The position numbers were made by a program, and so were the translations under genes. 64,000 nucleotides of DNA from Hymenobacter terricola (GTDB lineage Bacteria; Bacteroidota; Bacteroidia; Cytophagales; Hymenobacteraceae), in NCBI RefSeq assembly GCF_017921975.2, contig NZ_JAGEMO020000026.1, positions 119,824 to 183,823 of the forward strand. Direction: 5' to 3'. Below, piece after piece: positions 8,872-17,568 of this stretch (its first letter is position 1; each line of letters starts with the position of its first letter). The notes beneath the pieces are model-generated. The model ran no database searches. It was not told the DNA's origin and saw only the letters and a program-made list of their open reading frames with translations.

Positions 8872-9627
8872 CTACTTCAGCAGTTTTTTATTCTTTTTAT
8901 ATTGGTCAGGACACCGAATCTTAAAGAAGGTATACGACAAGCTTAGTCCGCTGTAGTAATACCAATCCTGGTCATGGGAGTTTACCAGCAGAGGGTCCTG
9001 GTCGGCCAAATGGTCGAGCTGGTCAGTAAAGGCTTTGCGCACGCCTACCTCCAAACCCAGATTGATGTGCTCCGAAAGCGCGTATTTAAACCCGACACCG
9101 GCCGGAATGGCAAAGCCCAACGTGGAGCCGCTACGGTTGAAAGCACCACCAAGGGTTGTGTTGTTACTTACGCTGGTTGTGTTGGCGTAAAACCCGGCTA
9201 TCCCGGCAAACAAATAAGGCGTAAAATGGACCTTATCGGTGCGGTAGTGATAATCCATGAAGTTATACTCGACTACCGCCGAAGCTTCCAGTATACTTCC
9301 CTTGGTATTCACTTGCCGGTAGTTCTGCAACGGAGGCACGCCGCCATTCACTCCTTCCACGTTGCCGTCATCGGCGCGCAACAGGCCCGCCGTGAACCCA
9401 CCCCTAAGCGTAATGGGCACCGACACATCTTTGCGATAAAAAACTGTGAATGCGGGGCGGTTATTCTGGAGCTGGTACGCAGGAGAAACTTCCCCACGGT
9501 AGTTGGTGGCACCGAGGCCAATACCTACCTCACTGGTATTTTGGGCGTGGGCAGAAGCACAAAAAAGCGCACTCCCCGCCTGCAGCATGCAAACGAGGAG
9601 TGCGCTTCGGAAAATTGAATTCGTCAT
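8872..9627 (-). CDS. DUF6089-like outer-membrane beta-barrel protein
   Basis: A 251-residue secreted protein with a signal peptide (ALFCASAHAQ). A small barrel-like body begins EVGIGLGATNYRGEV, with alternating hydrophobic and aromatic strands such as PYLFAGIAGFYANTTSV and GVGFKYALSEHINLGLEVGVRKAFTD segments. This is the pattern of the DUF6089 family, usually encoded between nadK and uppS in Bacteroidota. Its exact role is unknown; the setting points to outer-membrane function. It is paralogous to the gene just upstream (9677-10603), sharing the TNYRGEVSP/MNYFGDVTP start, the PY(L/V)FAGVAGFY motif and the RKTFTDxLD motif. Confidence 0.75.
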   Translation of the reverse strand: MTNSIFRSALLVCMLQAGSALFCASAHAQNTSEVGIGLGATNYRGEVSPAYQLQNNRPAFTVFYRKDVSVPITLRGGFTAGLLRADDGNVEGVNGGVPPLQNYRQVNTKGSILEASAVVEYNFMDYHYRTDKVHFTPYLFAGIAGFYANTTSVSNNTTLGGAFNRSGSTLGFAIPAGVGFKYALSEHINLGLEVGVRKAFTDQLDHLADQDPLLVNSHDQDWYYYSGLSLSYTFFKIRCPDQYKKNKKLLK

Positions 9628-9676
9628 CTAAACTAACTGCTGACTGAAAAAAAGAAGCTCAGCCGGCGGCCGCTGG

Positions 9677-10603
9677 CTAGCGGAATTTGGGATTCTTGAT
9701 GCGGGGCGTCAAGATGTAGTTCAACGTCACACCTGTTACGATGTACCAGTCGGTTTTATTGCCCGAGTCGCCGCGCTGCTCACCGGCATTCGTAAAGCCA
9801 GTGAAGGGAGCCGCCGGGTCAGGGCTCGATACGCTACGGGTAATACCATAGCCAAAGTACTGCTGAGCACTCATCGACGCTACGGGCTGGCCGGGCGTAA
9901 CGCCCAGAGCAGCTGGTCCGGCGAACTTGCCTCCTACGTCATCGAGGTAGTCGGTGAATGTTTTGCGCCATCCGATTTCAAGGCTGGCATCAAAGTTACG
10001 GTTAATGCGGTAGCGGATACCACCACCGAAAGGAATTGCAAATTGCGTCTGGCTGTAGGCTTTGGCTTGGCCTTCGGTTCTCAAATCTGCCAAAGCAATG
10101 TAGTCACCTGAAGCCGTTTTGCCTTTAGGGTTGGAATAGAAGCCGGCTACCCCCGCAAATACATAAGGGACAAAGTCAGGACGCTTGAGATAGTTGTTGC
10201 GGTTCTCAATCAGGTCGATAACGGCAACAGCTGACGCTTCCAGAATGTCGTTACGGAAGTCGAAATTCCGATTGTAACGAAATTTGCCATCCGGGTCGTT
10301 CTTATCAGCAGCATCGGCGTCGTTACCGGAAATACGGCCGTAGGACAGGCCAAAGCGACCCGAAACGCGGGGATAGAATCGACGGGTAATGGAAACACCG
10401 GCACCAACGCGAGTTGCGCCAAAGCGCAAGCTGGTGAAGTTGGTGTACGGCGTGACGTCGCCGAAATAGTTCATTGCGTTCAGGCTGAAGCCTACAGAAT
10501 TGTATTGCTTCCGCTTGCTGAACTGCTGAGCATCCGCCTCAGGTGCAGCCAATAGGCCCAATCCGAGCACAAAGGCTGTGGAATAAGTGAAAATATTCTT
10601 CAT
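9677..10603 (-). CDS. DUF6089-like outer-membrane protein (paralogue)
   Basis: A 308-residue protein with a signal peptide ending near PEADAQ and an outer-membrane barrel pattern. Recognisable pieces are VGFSLNAMNYFGDVTPYTNF, PYVFAGVAGFYSNPKG and SLEIGWRKTFTDYLDDVGG. It ends in a strand rather than a domain (LNYILTPRIKNPKFR). It is longer than its neighbour because of extra loops, including one of about 45 residues before the last strand. The pair arose by duplication and has diverged strongly. The function is unknown. A good -7 promoter box lies upstream, so transcription of the DUF6089/uppS/bamA block may be boosted from here. Confidence 0.72.
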   Translation of the reverse strand: MKNIFTYSTAFVLGLGLLAAPEADAQQFSKRKQYNSVGFSLNAMNYFGDVTPYTNFTSLRFGATRVGAGVSITRRFYPRVSGRFGLSYGRISGNDADAADKNDPDGKFRYNRNFDFRNDILEASAVAVIDLIENRNNYLKRPDFVPYVFAGVAGFYSNPKGKTASGDYIALADLRTEGQAKAYSQTQFAIPFGGGIRYRINRNFDASLEIGWRKTFTDYLDDVGGKFAGPAALGVTPGQPVASMSAQQYFGYGITRSVSSPDPAAPFTGFTNAGEQRGDSGNKTDWYIVTGVTLNYILTPRIKNPKFR

Positions 10604-10677
10604 AAGGCAACTAAAGATGAGGATGCTAGGAGCAGGTGTTGAGGGCAGTGCTGTGATTGCGCAGTTTCAGACGGTGA

Positions 10678-10710
10678 CAAAAGTAGGCGTTATCGGGAAC
10701 TAAAAAAACT
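10678..10710 (-). promoter_or_regulatory. Candidate promoter for the DUF6089-uppS-bamA block
   Basis: Read on the minus strand, a T-rich stretch (TTTTTTTA) is followed about 17 bases later by TACTTTTG, an exact TAnnTTTG match at 10678-10685. The distance to the ATG at 10603 is 75 bases. The A/T-rich interval between nadK and this gene contains nothing else recognisable. Confidence 0.5.
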
Positions 10711-10744
10711 TTCCAGATTTTTTTTAACAAAAAAACCTCGGCTA

Positions 10745-11638
10745 TTACAATTGAATCCCTACCGGATTTCTACGGTCAAGGCCCCAATTGAGTTTACTGC
10801 GTAAGGTAGTCAGGAAGTTAACGTGGTTTAGCTTGACTAGCCGGGCGTTAAAAGTTTCGCGGCGAACGGCAATTTGAACGGAGGCTTCGACGGGGAGGGA
10901 GCGGGAATCAAGCGCCAGCATATAGCTGGTGCTTCGGCCTTCTATTTCGAAGGAAATCACGCTTTGGTCCGATACCACGAGGGGGCGCACATTCAGATTG
11001 TGGGGGCATACGGGAGCGATGATAAAATTGTTGGTTTGAGGTAGCATAACCGGGCCGCCACAGCTCAGGGAGTAGCCGGTGGAGCCGGTGGGGGTGGCCA
11101 CCACCAGGCCGTCGGCCCAGTAGGAATTCAGGTATTCGCCGTCGATGTACGTGTGCACGACAATCATGGAGGACGTGTCGCGTTTGAGGACGCTGAATTC
11201 GTTGAGGCCAAAATTGAGGCTGCCAAAGACGTCGGGGTCGGTATCGACGCGAATCAGACTGCGCTCTTCGATGGTGAAATGGCCTTTGTAGAGGGCGTCG
11301 ATGGCTTGGGCAATGCGGTCGGGGGTGATGGTGGCCAGGAAGCCGAGCCGGCCGGTGTGAATGCCCAAAATCGGGATTTGGAGGCTGCCGACGTAGGTAA
11401 CGGTGTCGAGCAGGGTGCCGTCGCCGCCGATGCTGAGGACGTATTGGACGCCCCGGAGCGAGTCGCCACGCCGGAATTCGGTGGTGCCTTCGGGTAGGCG
11501 TAGGCGGTTGTCGAGGAAGGTGCGGAAGGCTTCGCCGATGCGCACTTCGGCCCGGCGCGTGGCCAGGTCGTCGAGCAGGGCCTGAATGGCCGGAGCGGCA
11601 TCGTCGTCGAATGGCTTGCCGAGGATGGCGATTTTCAT
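10745..11638 (-). CDS. nadK: NAD kinase
   Basis: A 297-residue cytoplasmic enzyme that phosphorylates NAD+ to NADP+. It has the two family signatures: SIGGDGTLLDT (GGDGT at residues 71-75, with the catalytic aspartate) and VVATPTGSTGYSLSCGGP. NEF follows the expected FGLNEFSVLKRD context, which contacts the adenosine. Length and order match bacterial NadK. The gene sits between the CBS/one-POTRA pair and the DUF6089/uppS block, the usual Bacteroidota arrangement. There is an 80-base gap to the upstream gene. Confidence 0.95.
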   Translation of the reverse strand: MKIAILGKPFDDDAAPAIQALLDDLATRRAEVRIGEAFRTFLDNRLRLPEGTTEFRRGDSLRGVQYVLSIGGDGTLLDTVTYVGSLQIPILGIHTGRLGFLATITPDRIAQAIDALYKGHFTIEERSLIRVDTDPDVFGSLNFGLNEFSVLKRDTSSMIVVHTYIDGEYLNSYWADGLVVATPTGSTGYSLSCGGPVMLPQTNNFIIAPVCPHNLNVRPLVVSDQSVISFEIEGRSTSYMLALDSRSLPVEASVQIAVRRETFNARLVKLNHVNFLTTLRSKLNWGLDRRNPVGIQL

Positions 11639-11718
11639 GCGGTAAAGAAGAAACTGATTACGTAACAGGAAACTGGGCTACGTAACAAATAAATAACCGA
11701 ACAAGCGAGACGCAAGTG

Positions 11719-13176
11719 TCAAATCGGAAACTCGGCCCGAAAGAAATAGCCGGTCTGGCCCAGTCCGTTCAGGGTGTATTCGGCGGTGAACACCCGGTCG
11801 TAAAAAGTTACCAGGTGCAAGCCAAGGCCAATTGCGCTTAATAGATGGTTGGGAAGGCGGTTCTGGGGCAATGGGCCGGGCGCGACGACGTAGCCGGCAT
11901 CGACAAAGGTATTCAGGTAAAGCGCCAGCGGAATGGTGTTGATTTTGGGATTATCAACGGATTGCAGCCGCAGGGGCTTGGGGCGGAGCAAGCGGTAAGA
12001 CACTCCTTGCTGCACCAGGCCGTAGTGGCGGCCGTCGATGACGTATTCATCGTAGCCCCGCACCAAATCATTATACCCCAAAGCCCGCGAATCGGCATAA
12101 GCCAGGTGCCCGGTGAGCCGGGCCTGACCGCTCAGACCGAGGCTGTAGTAGAATTCATGGCCGAGGGCCACATAGCGGGCGTAGTTCAGGTGCAGGGTGG
12201 TGAGGCTGGGGGTGGTGCCGTCCAGAAAGACGCGATGCGTGAGGGCGGCCTGGGCAAACTGGCCGGTGAGCGGGTAGGCGAAGGTGTTGCGCTGGTTGCG
12301 GGTGCTGGTGAGCGTGAGGTCGAGGTATTCGCGCTGGGTGCGGCCCTTATAATAGTCGGGGTTGTAGAACCGGACGGAATCGCTGATTTGCTCGCGGTGA
12401 TAGGAGACGTCGAAGGCGGTGAGAAACTGAACGGTGTGACGAAAACGCAGCCCGGCGGTGGCGTAGAAGCGTTGAATGGGAAACCCTTCATCGGCCCGAA
12501 TGGGGACGAGGCGGTCGGCGCGGGTGATGTAGTCGAGGGTATGGCTTTGGTAGAAGGAGGCCCCCACGCCAATGCCCAGGCGGCGATAATGGCCCAGGCC
12601 GGGGGCTTCGTAGAACAGCTCGTATTTACGATTAAAGCCTAATTGGAGGTTGGCGATGAGCTGCTCGTTGCGGCCGCGAAAATTGCTGCGCGTGAGGTGG
12701 ACGCCGTAATCGACACGGCGCCAGCGGTCGGAGCGGTCGAGCCAGGAGCGCAGGTTACGGTCGGCCAACGACAGGATGGGGACCGGGAACGTGTACCAAC
12801 GCTCCTGCACGCCAAAAACGATGAGTAGCCGGTTGCCCGCGCAGCTGGCCTGCACCACCACGGCATGAAATAGCTGGAGGTTGAATAACCGGCGGCGGTT
12901 CGCTTCGAGGCGGGCTGGCAAATCGGCCAGCGTAAGGGTGTCGCCTTCGTGAATGTCCAGCTCGGCACGCAGGATGCGCTCTCTGGTGACCGCGTTGCCG
13001 GCGAACAGGATGGCGCCGACTGGCGCCCGCACCAGTTCCGGACAGGGCACGATGCGCACCAGCGTATCGGTGGGGGCAACTACGGGACGCAGGGCGTGCG
13101 GCAAGGTATCGGCCGGGGCCTGCACGCATAATAGGCTGGCCAGCAGCACCCGCAACGACAACAGAATTCCTAACAC
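11719..13176 (-). CDS. One-POTRA BamA/TamA-like outer-membrane protein
   Basis: A 485-residue protein with a hydrophobic signal (LLSLRVLLASLLCVQ). A single recognisable POTRA domain follows (AILFAGNAVTRERILRAELD through VVVQASCAGNRLLIVFGVQE, about residues 55-125). A long beta-barrel carries many aromatic strands and ends in a terminal Phe-x-x-Phe-x-Ile pattern (YFFRAEFPI). It is much shorter than BamA, which has five POTRA domains. Members of this group are usually annotated as BamA/TamA-family proteins; a role in surface assembly or translocation is inferred only from the fold. The start is a GTG six bases after the stop of the CBS gene, suggesting coupling. Confidence 0.7.
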   Translation of the reverse strand: MLGILLSLRVLLASLLCVQAPADTLPHALRPVVAPTDTLVRIVPCPELVRAPVGAILFAGNAVTRERILRAELDIHEGDTLTLADLPARLEANRRRLFNLQLFHAVVVQASCAGNRLLIVFGVQERWYTFPVPILSLADRNLRSWLDRSDRWRRVDYGVHLTRSNFRGRNEQLIANLQLGFNRKYELFYEAPGLGHYRRLGIGVGASFYQSHTLDYITRADRLVPIRADEGFPIQRFYATAGLRFRHTVQFLTAFDVSYHREQISDSVRFYNPDYYKGRTQREYLDLTLTSTRNQRNTFAYPLTGQFAQAALTHRVFLDGTTPSLTTLHLNYARYVALGHEFYYSLGLSGQARLTGHLAYADSRALGYNDLVRGYDEYVIDGRHYGLVQQGVSYRLLRPKPLRLQSVDNPKINTIPLALYLNTFVDAGYVVAPGPLPQNRLPNHLLSAIGLGLHLVTFYDRVFTAEYTLNGLGQTGYFFRAEFPI

Positions 13177-13182
13177 CCGCTA

Positions 13183-13857
13183 TCAGACGCTCAGGTACCG
13201 CAGCAGGGCATCGTAGCGCTCCTGCTCGTCTTCGTTGGCCACGGCGGTGCCACTGAACTGGGCCGTTACGGTGTAGCCAAACCGCTCCAGCGTAGCCGTG
13301 ATGCGGGCCAGATTATCGGTGTTGAGCTTGAGCGTGAGACGAATGCGGTAGGGGTCGATTTCGTCCTGCGCCACAATGGCGCTGATGATTTTGGCGTTGT
13401 TTTCCTCGACGTAGCGGCTGATTTGGGTGAGCGAATAGTCCCGCTCTTCCATGCTGAGGACGATGATGCCGCCCTGGCCGCCGCCCGGATGCTGCCCGAA
13501 AGCCGCCAGCGCATCGGCAATGGTGACGACGCCGGCGTACTCGTGCCGCTCATCGACGACGGGCACCAGCTGAATTTTATTCTCAATGGCCAGCTCCATC
13601 ACGCGGTAAAAGTGCTGGTCGGGGCGCACGTAGGTGTCGGCGTAGCCCAGGGGCAGCTCGGAAAGCAGGGTTTCGGGGTCGTCGAAGTCGGCCAGGTCGG
13701 CTTCGGTAACGAGGCCGCGGTAGTGGCGGTCATCGAGCACGGGCAGTTGGGCCACGTGAAACTCATCGAGCCAGCGCGCCGCTTTGCCCGCCGAATCGGT
13801 GCCCTTCAGAGGCGGAATCATTTCGTTGAGTAAATCTTCGGCGAGCAGGGCGGGCAT
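13183..13857 (-). CDS. CBS-domain protein
   Basis: A 224-residue cytoplasmic protein with a tandem pair of CBS motifs: DEFHVAQLPVLDDRHYRGLVTEADLADF (about residues 30-65) and NKIQLVPVVDERHEYAGVVTIADAL (about 90-120). A C-terminal ACT-like segment follows (GGIIVLSMEERDYSLTQISR onwards). CBS pairs bind adenosine nucleotides and regulate partner proteins. It is the first gene of the run leading through the one-POTRA protein to nadK, so a link to nucleotide status is plausible but unproven. The ATG at 13857 is the only sensible start. Confidence 0.85.
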   Translation of the reverse strand: MPALLAEDLLNEMIPPLKGTDSAGKAARWLDEFHVAQLPVLDDRHYRGLVTEADLADFDDPETLLSELPLGYADTYVRPDQHFYRVMELAIENKIQLVPVVDERHEYAGVVTIADALAAFGQHPGGGQGGIIVLSMEERDYSLTQISRYVEENNAKIISAIVAQDEIDPYRIRLTLKLNTDNLARITATLERFGYTVTAQFSGTAVANEDEQERYDALLRYLSV

Positions 13858-14003
13858 CGTTTCGGAAATTTATGGATGCTGAATTATAAACGTTGGATTG
13901 GGTGGGATGGATAGCAAAGGAGAAGTAGTAATCCGACACATTGCAAGCTAACCAACCAGATTTCGGTGAACAACAATCGAGCCGGCAGAATGATACCCGA
14001 CTT

Positions 14004-14786
14004 TTAGGCAGCTACGGCAGGGGCCCATTCGGTAGTACGTAAAAACCGGCGCAGGTAGGCGTTGAACCCGGCAGGGCGCTCCATCATGGGCGCGTGGCAG
14101 CAGTGGTCGAGAAAACGCAGCTCGGCGTGGGGCAGCAGGCGCGCAAACTCGTGGGCGACGGGCGGCGGGGTGATGGTGTCGTTCAGGCCCCACACTAATA
14201 GTACGGGCACCGTAATTTTCATCAGCTCTTTGCTCAGGTTATGCCGCTGGGCTGAGCGGGCAATGGCAATGATGCGCAGGCACTTGGAATTGGAATTGGT
14301 GACGTTAAAGACTTCATCCACCAGCTCCTTGGTGGCTACGGAAGGGTCGTAGAAAGTGTAGCCGACCCGCTCCTGCACGTAGGCGTAGTCGCCGCGTTTG
14401 GGGAAGGAGCCGCCCATGCTGTCTTCGAACAAGCCACTGCTGCCGGTGAGCACGAGGCGGCTGACCCGCTGGGCATTGTTCAGGGTATAAACCAGGGCAA
14501 TGTGGCCGCCCAGCGAATTGCCCAGTACCGTGAACGAATCGGGCAGGCCCATGGCTTTCACGAAGCCTTCGACGTAGGCGACGAGGCCCGGTACGCCGGC
14601 CTGGGTCAGGGGCATGTCGTAGACGGGCAGCAGGGGAATAATGACGCGGTAGTCGGGCGAGAATTCCTGCACCACGTCTTCCCAGTTGCTGAGGGCGCCG
14701 AACAGGCCGTGCAGCAGCAGGAGCACCGGGCCCTGGCCCTCATCCACAAACTCGTACCCATGTTGGTGCTGGCGGCGCAATTCCAT
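14004..14786 (-). CDS. Alpha/beta hydrolase
   Basis: A 260-residue hydrolase of the alpha/beta fold. It has the oxyanion-hole segment LLLLHGLFGALSNWEDV, the nucleophile elbow GNSLGGH with serine as nucleophile, an aspartate in VWGLNDTITPP and a histidine in LDHCCHAPMMERP, completing the triad. The substrate cannot be told from the sequence. The ATG at 14786 is chosen because the frame upstream is antisense-like, overlapping the amidotransferase gene. It begins 11 bases after the stop of the glutamine amidotransferase gene, so the two are probably co-transcribed. Confidence 0.85.
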   Translation of the reverse strand: MELRRQHQHGYEFVDEGQGPVLLLLHGLFGALSNWEDVVQEFSPDYRVIIPLLPVYDMPLTQAGVPGLVAYVEGFVKAMGLPDSFTVLGNSLGGHIALVYTLNNAQRVSRLVLTGSSGLFEDSMGGSFPKRGDYAYVQERVGYTFYDPSVATKELVDEVFNVTNSNSKCLRIIAIARSAQRHNLSKELMKITVPVLLVWGLNDTITPPPVAHEFARLLPHAELRFLDHCCHAPMMERPAGFNAYLRRFLRTTEWAPAVAA

Positions 14787-14797
14787 CTCGTCTTTCG

Positions 14798-15394
14798 TCA
14801 ATTCGCGGCGGTTTTGGCAATGATACAACAGCGGAGCCAATTGGCCAAAATTGCCAACCCGTGCGGGGTGAGCAGGGCTTCGGGGTGAAACTGGACGCCG
14901 TAGAGCGGCAGCGTGCGGTGGCGCACGGCCATGAGCTCGGGGGCCGGGCCGGTGATGTGGGCCAGCGGGACCAGCGCGGGCGGCAGGGGCTCGCTGAGAA
15001 TGAGCGAGTGGTAGCGCGTGACCGGCTGCAGGGCGGGCAGGCCGGCAAAAAGCGGCTCCGCGGTATCGCAACGCATCTCGGACACTTTGCCGTGCATGGG
15101 CCGCGCGGCGCGCACCACCGCCGCGCCGAAGAACTCGCCCAGGCCCTGGTGGCCCAGGCACACGCCGAGCATGGGCTTGTGCTGGTGATAGTGCTCGATA
15201 ACGGCCGGCATCACGCCGGCCTGGGCGGGCGTGCCGGGGCCGGGCGAAAGCACGATGCCATCGAAGGCCAGCTCCTGAAGCTCGGCCAGCGGCACGTCGT
15301 TGCGGCGCACCAGCACTTCGGCCCCGAGCTGGCGCAGGTAATCGGCCAGGGTGAAGGTGAAGGAGTCGAAATTATCGAGCAGCAGCAGGCGCAT
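14798..15394 (-). CDS. Anthranilate/aminodeoxychorismate synthase component II
   Basis: A 198-residue class I glutamine amidotransferase of the TrpG/PabA group. It opens with LLLDNFDSFTFTLADYLRQLG and has SPGPGTP, the nucleophile cysteine in LGVCLGHQG and the His-Glu pair in GVQFHPEALLTPHG. It supplies ammonia to a chorismate-using component I. No trpE/pabB lies in view, so whether it serves tryptophan or folate synthesis, or both, cannot be decided. It is followed closely by an alpha/beta hydrolase and preceded by a palindromic repeat. Confidence 0.88.
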   Translation of the reverse strand: MRLLLLDNFDSFTFTLADYLRQLGAEVLVRRNDVPLAELQELAFDGIVLSPGPGTPAQAGVMPAVIEHYHQHKPMLGVCLGHQGLGEFFGAAVVRAARPMHGKVSEMRCDTAEPLFAGLPALQPVTRYHSLILSEPLPPALVPLAHITGPAPELMAVRHRTLPLYGVQFHPEALLTPHGLAILANWLRCCIIAKTAAN

Positions 15395-15408
15395 TTGGCA
15401 GAGAATAC

Positions 15409-15517
15409 TAGAACGTCATGCAGAGCGCAGCGAAGCATCTCGCGTGCCGCCACTATTTTTTTCGATTGAGTCACTGCCACACGCGAGATGCTTCGCTGCG
15501 CTCTGCATGACGTTCTA
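15409..15517. repeat. REP-like palindromic repeat, copy 1
   Basis: Two 38-base arms (15409-15446 and 15480-15517) are perfect reverse complements around a 33-base spacer. Each arm contains GTCATGCAGAGCGCAGCGAA and GCATCTCGC blocks. The same core recurs at 16081-16180 and 39434-39552. It sits in a gene gap between the amidotransferase gene and cvpA. Confidence 0.9.
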
Positions 15518-15523
15518 ATAACA

Positions 15524-16054
15524 TCAACTTTTCACAAAGGCTTTGCGCATCTGCACCAGCAGGTTCTGGGCGAAGGGCAGCACGTAGCCCGTGATTTGCA
15601 GGGCCATGGGCGTGGCTTGCTGCACGATGGGCAGTATCTGGGAGCCGGCCACCAGGCTGGGCGAGAGCAAATGCAGGCCCGCCAGGGCGGTACCGTGCAG
15701 CAGCAGGCTCAGTCCCAGTATCCACTTGATGACGCCGGCCGCGCCGCCCAGCAAATTATCGAGCACGCCCAGCGGGGTGAGGTGCACGGCGGTTTTGAGC
15801 AAGCCCCCGAGCAGGTGTACGCCCCACATGATGCCCACGAATACCAGCGCAAAGGACACCAGCGGCAGCAGGCCGAAGGCATCGCCCACGTAGTGCCGCA
15901 CCAGCGGCACGGCGGCCGACAACAGGCTCAGCCCGCCAATTACGGCCAGCACGAAGGCCAGCAGCGACACTACCTCCAGCACCAGCCCGCGCCGGTAGCC
16001 CTTCACAGCCCCGATGCCGAGCGGGAGCAGCAGCAGAATGTCGAGGGCAGTCAT
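15524..16054 (-). CDS. CvpA-family membrane protein
   Basis: A 176-residue integral membrane protein with four hydrophobic segments. It opens with the family's ALDILLLLPLGIGAVKGYRRG and continues with a Gly-rich helix (GGLLKTAVHLTPLGVLDNLLGG) before a further membrane helix. CvpA is needed for colicin V production in E. coli, and homologues are broadly linked to envelope stress tolerance; the molecular activity is not established. It lies between two REP-like palindromes on the minus strand and appears to be transcribed alone. Confidence 0.85.
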   Translation of the reverse strand: MTALDILLLLPLGIGAVKGYRRGLVLEVVSLLAFVLAVIGGLSLLSAAVPLVRHYVGDAFGLLPLVSFALVFVGIMWGVHLLGGLLKTAVHLTPLGVLDNLLGGAAGVIKWILGLSLLLHGTALAGLHLLSPSLVAGSQILPIVQQATPMALQITGYVLPFAQNLLVQMRKAFVKS

Positions 16055-16080
16055 GGTTATTAATGGGTGAAGTAAAGAAC

Positions 16081-16180
16081 CGTCATGCTGAGCGTAGCCG
16101 AAGCATTTCGCTTGTGGCAGTAACTCAACTGATTGGATTACTTGAGCACGCGAGATGCTTCGGCTGCGCTCAGCATGACG
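16081..16180. repeat. REP-like palindromic repeat, copy 2
   Basis: Arms of 31 bases (16081-16111 and 16150-16180) pair with two mismatches around a 38-base spacer. Short flanking AGTAAAG/CTTTACT segments (16071-16077, 16191-16197) extend the symmetry. The core matches copy 1 except for short substitutions (GTCATGCTGAGCG and GCCGAAGCAT). Confidence 0.88.
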
Positions 16181-16200
16181 GCCTTATTTCCTTTACTGAC

Positions 16201-16662
16201 CTACAGATTGGTGTTGTTGAGCAGGTGGCCCAGCACGTCGGAGATGCGCTTGCCGTCGGCCTGGCCGGACAGCTCGCGGGCAGCCACGCCCATTACCTTG
16301 CCCAGGTCGGAAGGGCCGGTGGCACCTACGCGCTGGATGATGTGCACGAGGCGCTCGACCAAATCGGCCTCGGAGAGCTGGGCGGGCAGGAATTCTTCGA
16401 TGATGGCCAGCTCGGCCAGCTCGTTTTCTTCCAGCTCGGAGCGGAACTGCTCCTTGTAGATGGTGGCGGCGTCGCGGCGCTGCTTGGCGGCTTTGTTGAG
16501 CAGCTTGAGCTCGGCGTCGGGGGTGAGGGCGGCGCCGTGAGCACCCTCGGCGGTTTCGGCCAGCATAATCTGCGATTTGATGCTGCGCAGGGTGGTGAGG
16601 CGCACTTTGTCTTTGGCCAGCATGGCTTGCTTGATGGCGGCGTCGATGGTGTCTTTGAGCAT
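16201..16662 (-). CDS. GatB/YqeY-domain protein
   Basis: A 153-residue cytoplasmic protein of the YqeY family. It has the family opening MLKDTIDAAIKQAMLAKDKV, LTTLRSIKSQI, and the helical tail with EEFLPAQLSEADL and GKVMGVAARELSGQADGKRI. The fold resembles the tRNA-binding end of GatB, but the YqeY function is not defined. The ATG at 16662 is preferred to the longer frame to 16761, whose extra N-terminal residues are Pro-rich and lie in the divergent promoter region shared with pdxJ. Confidence 0.9.
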   Translation of the reverse strand: MLKDTIDAAIKQAMLAKDKVRLTTLRSIKSQIMLAETAEGAHGAALTPDAELKLLNKAAKQRRDAATIYKEQFRSELEENELAELAIIEEFLPAQLSEADLVERLVHIIQRVGATGPSDLGKVMGVAARELSGQADGKRISDVLGHLLNNTNL

Positions 16663-16818
16663 GGGAGTTTTTTTAGGGGGTGAGGGTATGGGGGTGTGGG
16701 GGGCCGGGCGTGGGGAAGGCGTAATTTCGCCCGAAGCTACGGCAGTGGCTCCGCAAGCCATTTGAGTTCCTCATCTGTTTACCCGCCGAACTCCAAACTT
16801 CCCCTCCTCCCCTCCCTC

Positions 16819-17532
16819 ATGACTAAGCTCAGCGTCAACATCAACAAACTGGCCACCCTGCGCAACGCCCGGGGCCACAACCGGCCCGATATTCTGCAGG
16901 CGGCCCGCGACATTGAGCGGTTTGGGGCCGAGGGCATCACGGTGCACCCCCGGCCCGACGAGCGCCACATCCGCTACCAGGACGTGCTCGATTTGAAGGC
17001 CGTGGTGACCACCGAGCTGAACGTGGAAGGCAACCCCACCCCCGATTTCCTGGACCTGGTGCGCGCCGTGCGCCCCGAGCAGGTGACGCTGGTGCCCGAC
17101 GCGCCCGACGCCATCACCTCCAACGCGGGCTGGGACGTGGTGACGCACCAGCAGTACCTGCGCGACGTGGTGGCCGAGCTACAGGCCCTGGGCTGCCGCG
17201 TGAGCATCTTCCTCGACCCCGACCTGGCCCTGGTGGAAGCCGCCGCCACCACCGGCACCGACCGCATCGAGCTCTATACCGAAGCCTACGCCCGGCAGTA
17301 CCTCGCCGACCGCGAAGCCGCCGTGGCCCCCTACCGCGCCGCCGCCGCCCGCGCCGGCCAGCTGGGCCTGGGCGTGAACGCCGGCCACGACCTCGACCTC
17401 GACAACCTGGCCTGGCTGCACCAGCAGCTGCCCGAGCTGGCCGAGGTCAGCATCGGCCACGCGCTGGTGTGCGACGCTCTTTACCTGGGCCTGGAAAACA
17501 CCGTGCAGCTGTATAAGCGGCAGCTGAAGTAG
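16819..17532 (+). CDS. pdxJ: Pyridoxine 5'-phosphate synthase
   Basis: A 237-residue TIM-barrel enzyme that condenses 1-deoxyxylulose 5-phosphate with 3-amino-2-oxopropyl phosphate, the last ring-forming step of vitamin B6 synthesis. Diagnostic segments are LSVNINKLATLRNARG, GITVHPRPDERHI, ELNVEGNPT, LVPDAPDAITSN, RIELYTEAYA and LGVNAGHDL. Length and motif order are normal. The ATG at 16819 is chosen rather than the track start at 16696, since the conserved LSVNINKLA begins right after it. It is divergent from yqeY. Confidence 0.95.
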   Translation: MTKLSVNINKLATLRNARGHNRPDILQAARDIERFGAEGITVHPRPDERHIRYQDVLDLKAVVTTELNVEGNPTPDFLDLVRAVRPEQVTLVPDAPDAITSNAGWDVVTHQQYLRDVVAELQALGCRVSIFLDPDLALVEAAATTGTDRIELYTEAYARQYLADREAAVAPYRAAAARAGQLGLGVNAGHDLDLDNLAWLHQQLPELAEVSIGHALVCDALYLGLENTVQLYKRQLK

Positions 17533-17568
17533 GGCAACCAGCGCCGCCCGATGCCGCCTGGAACGATG

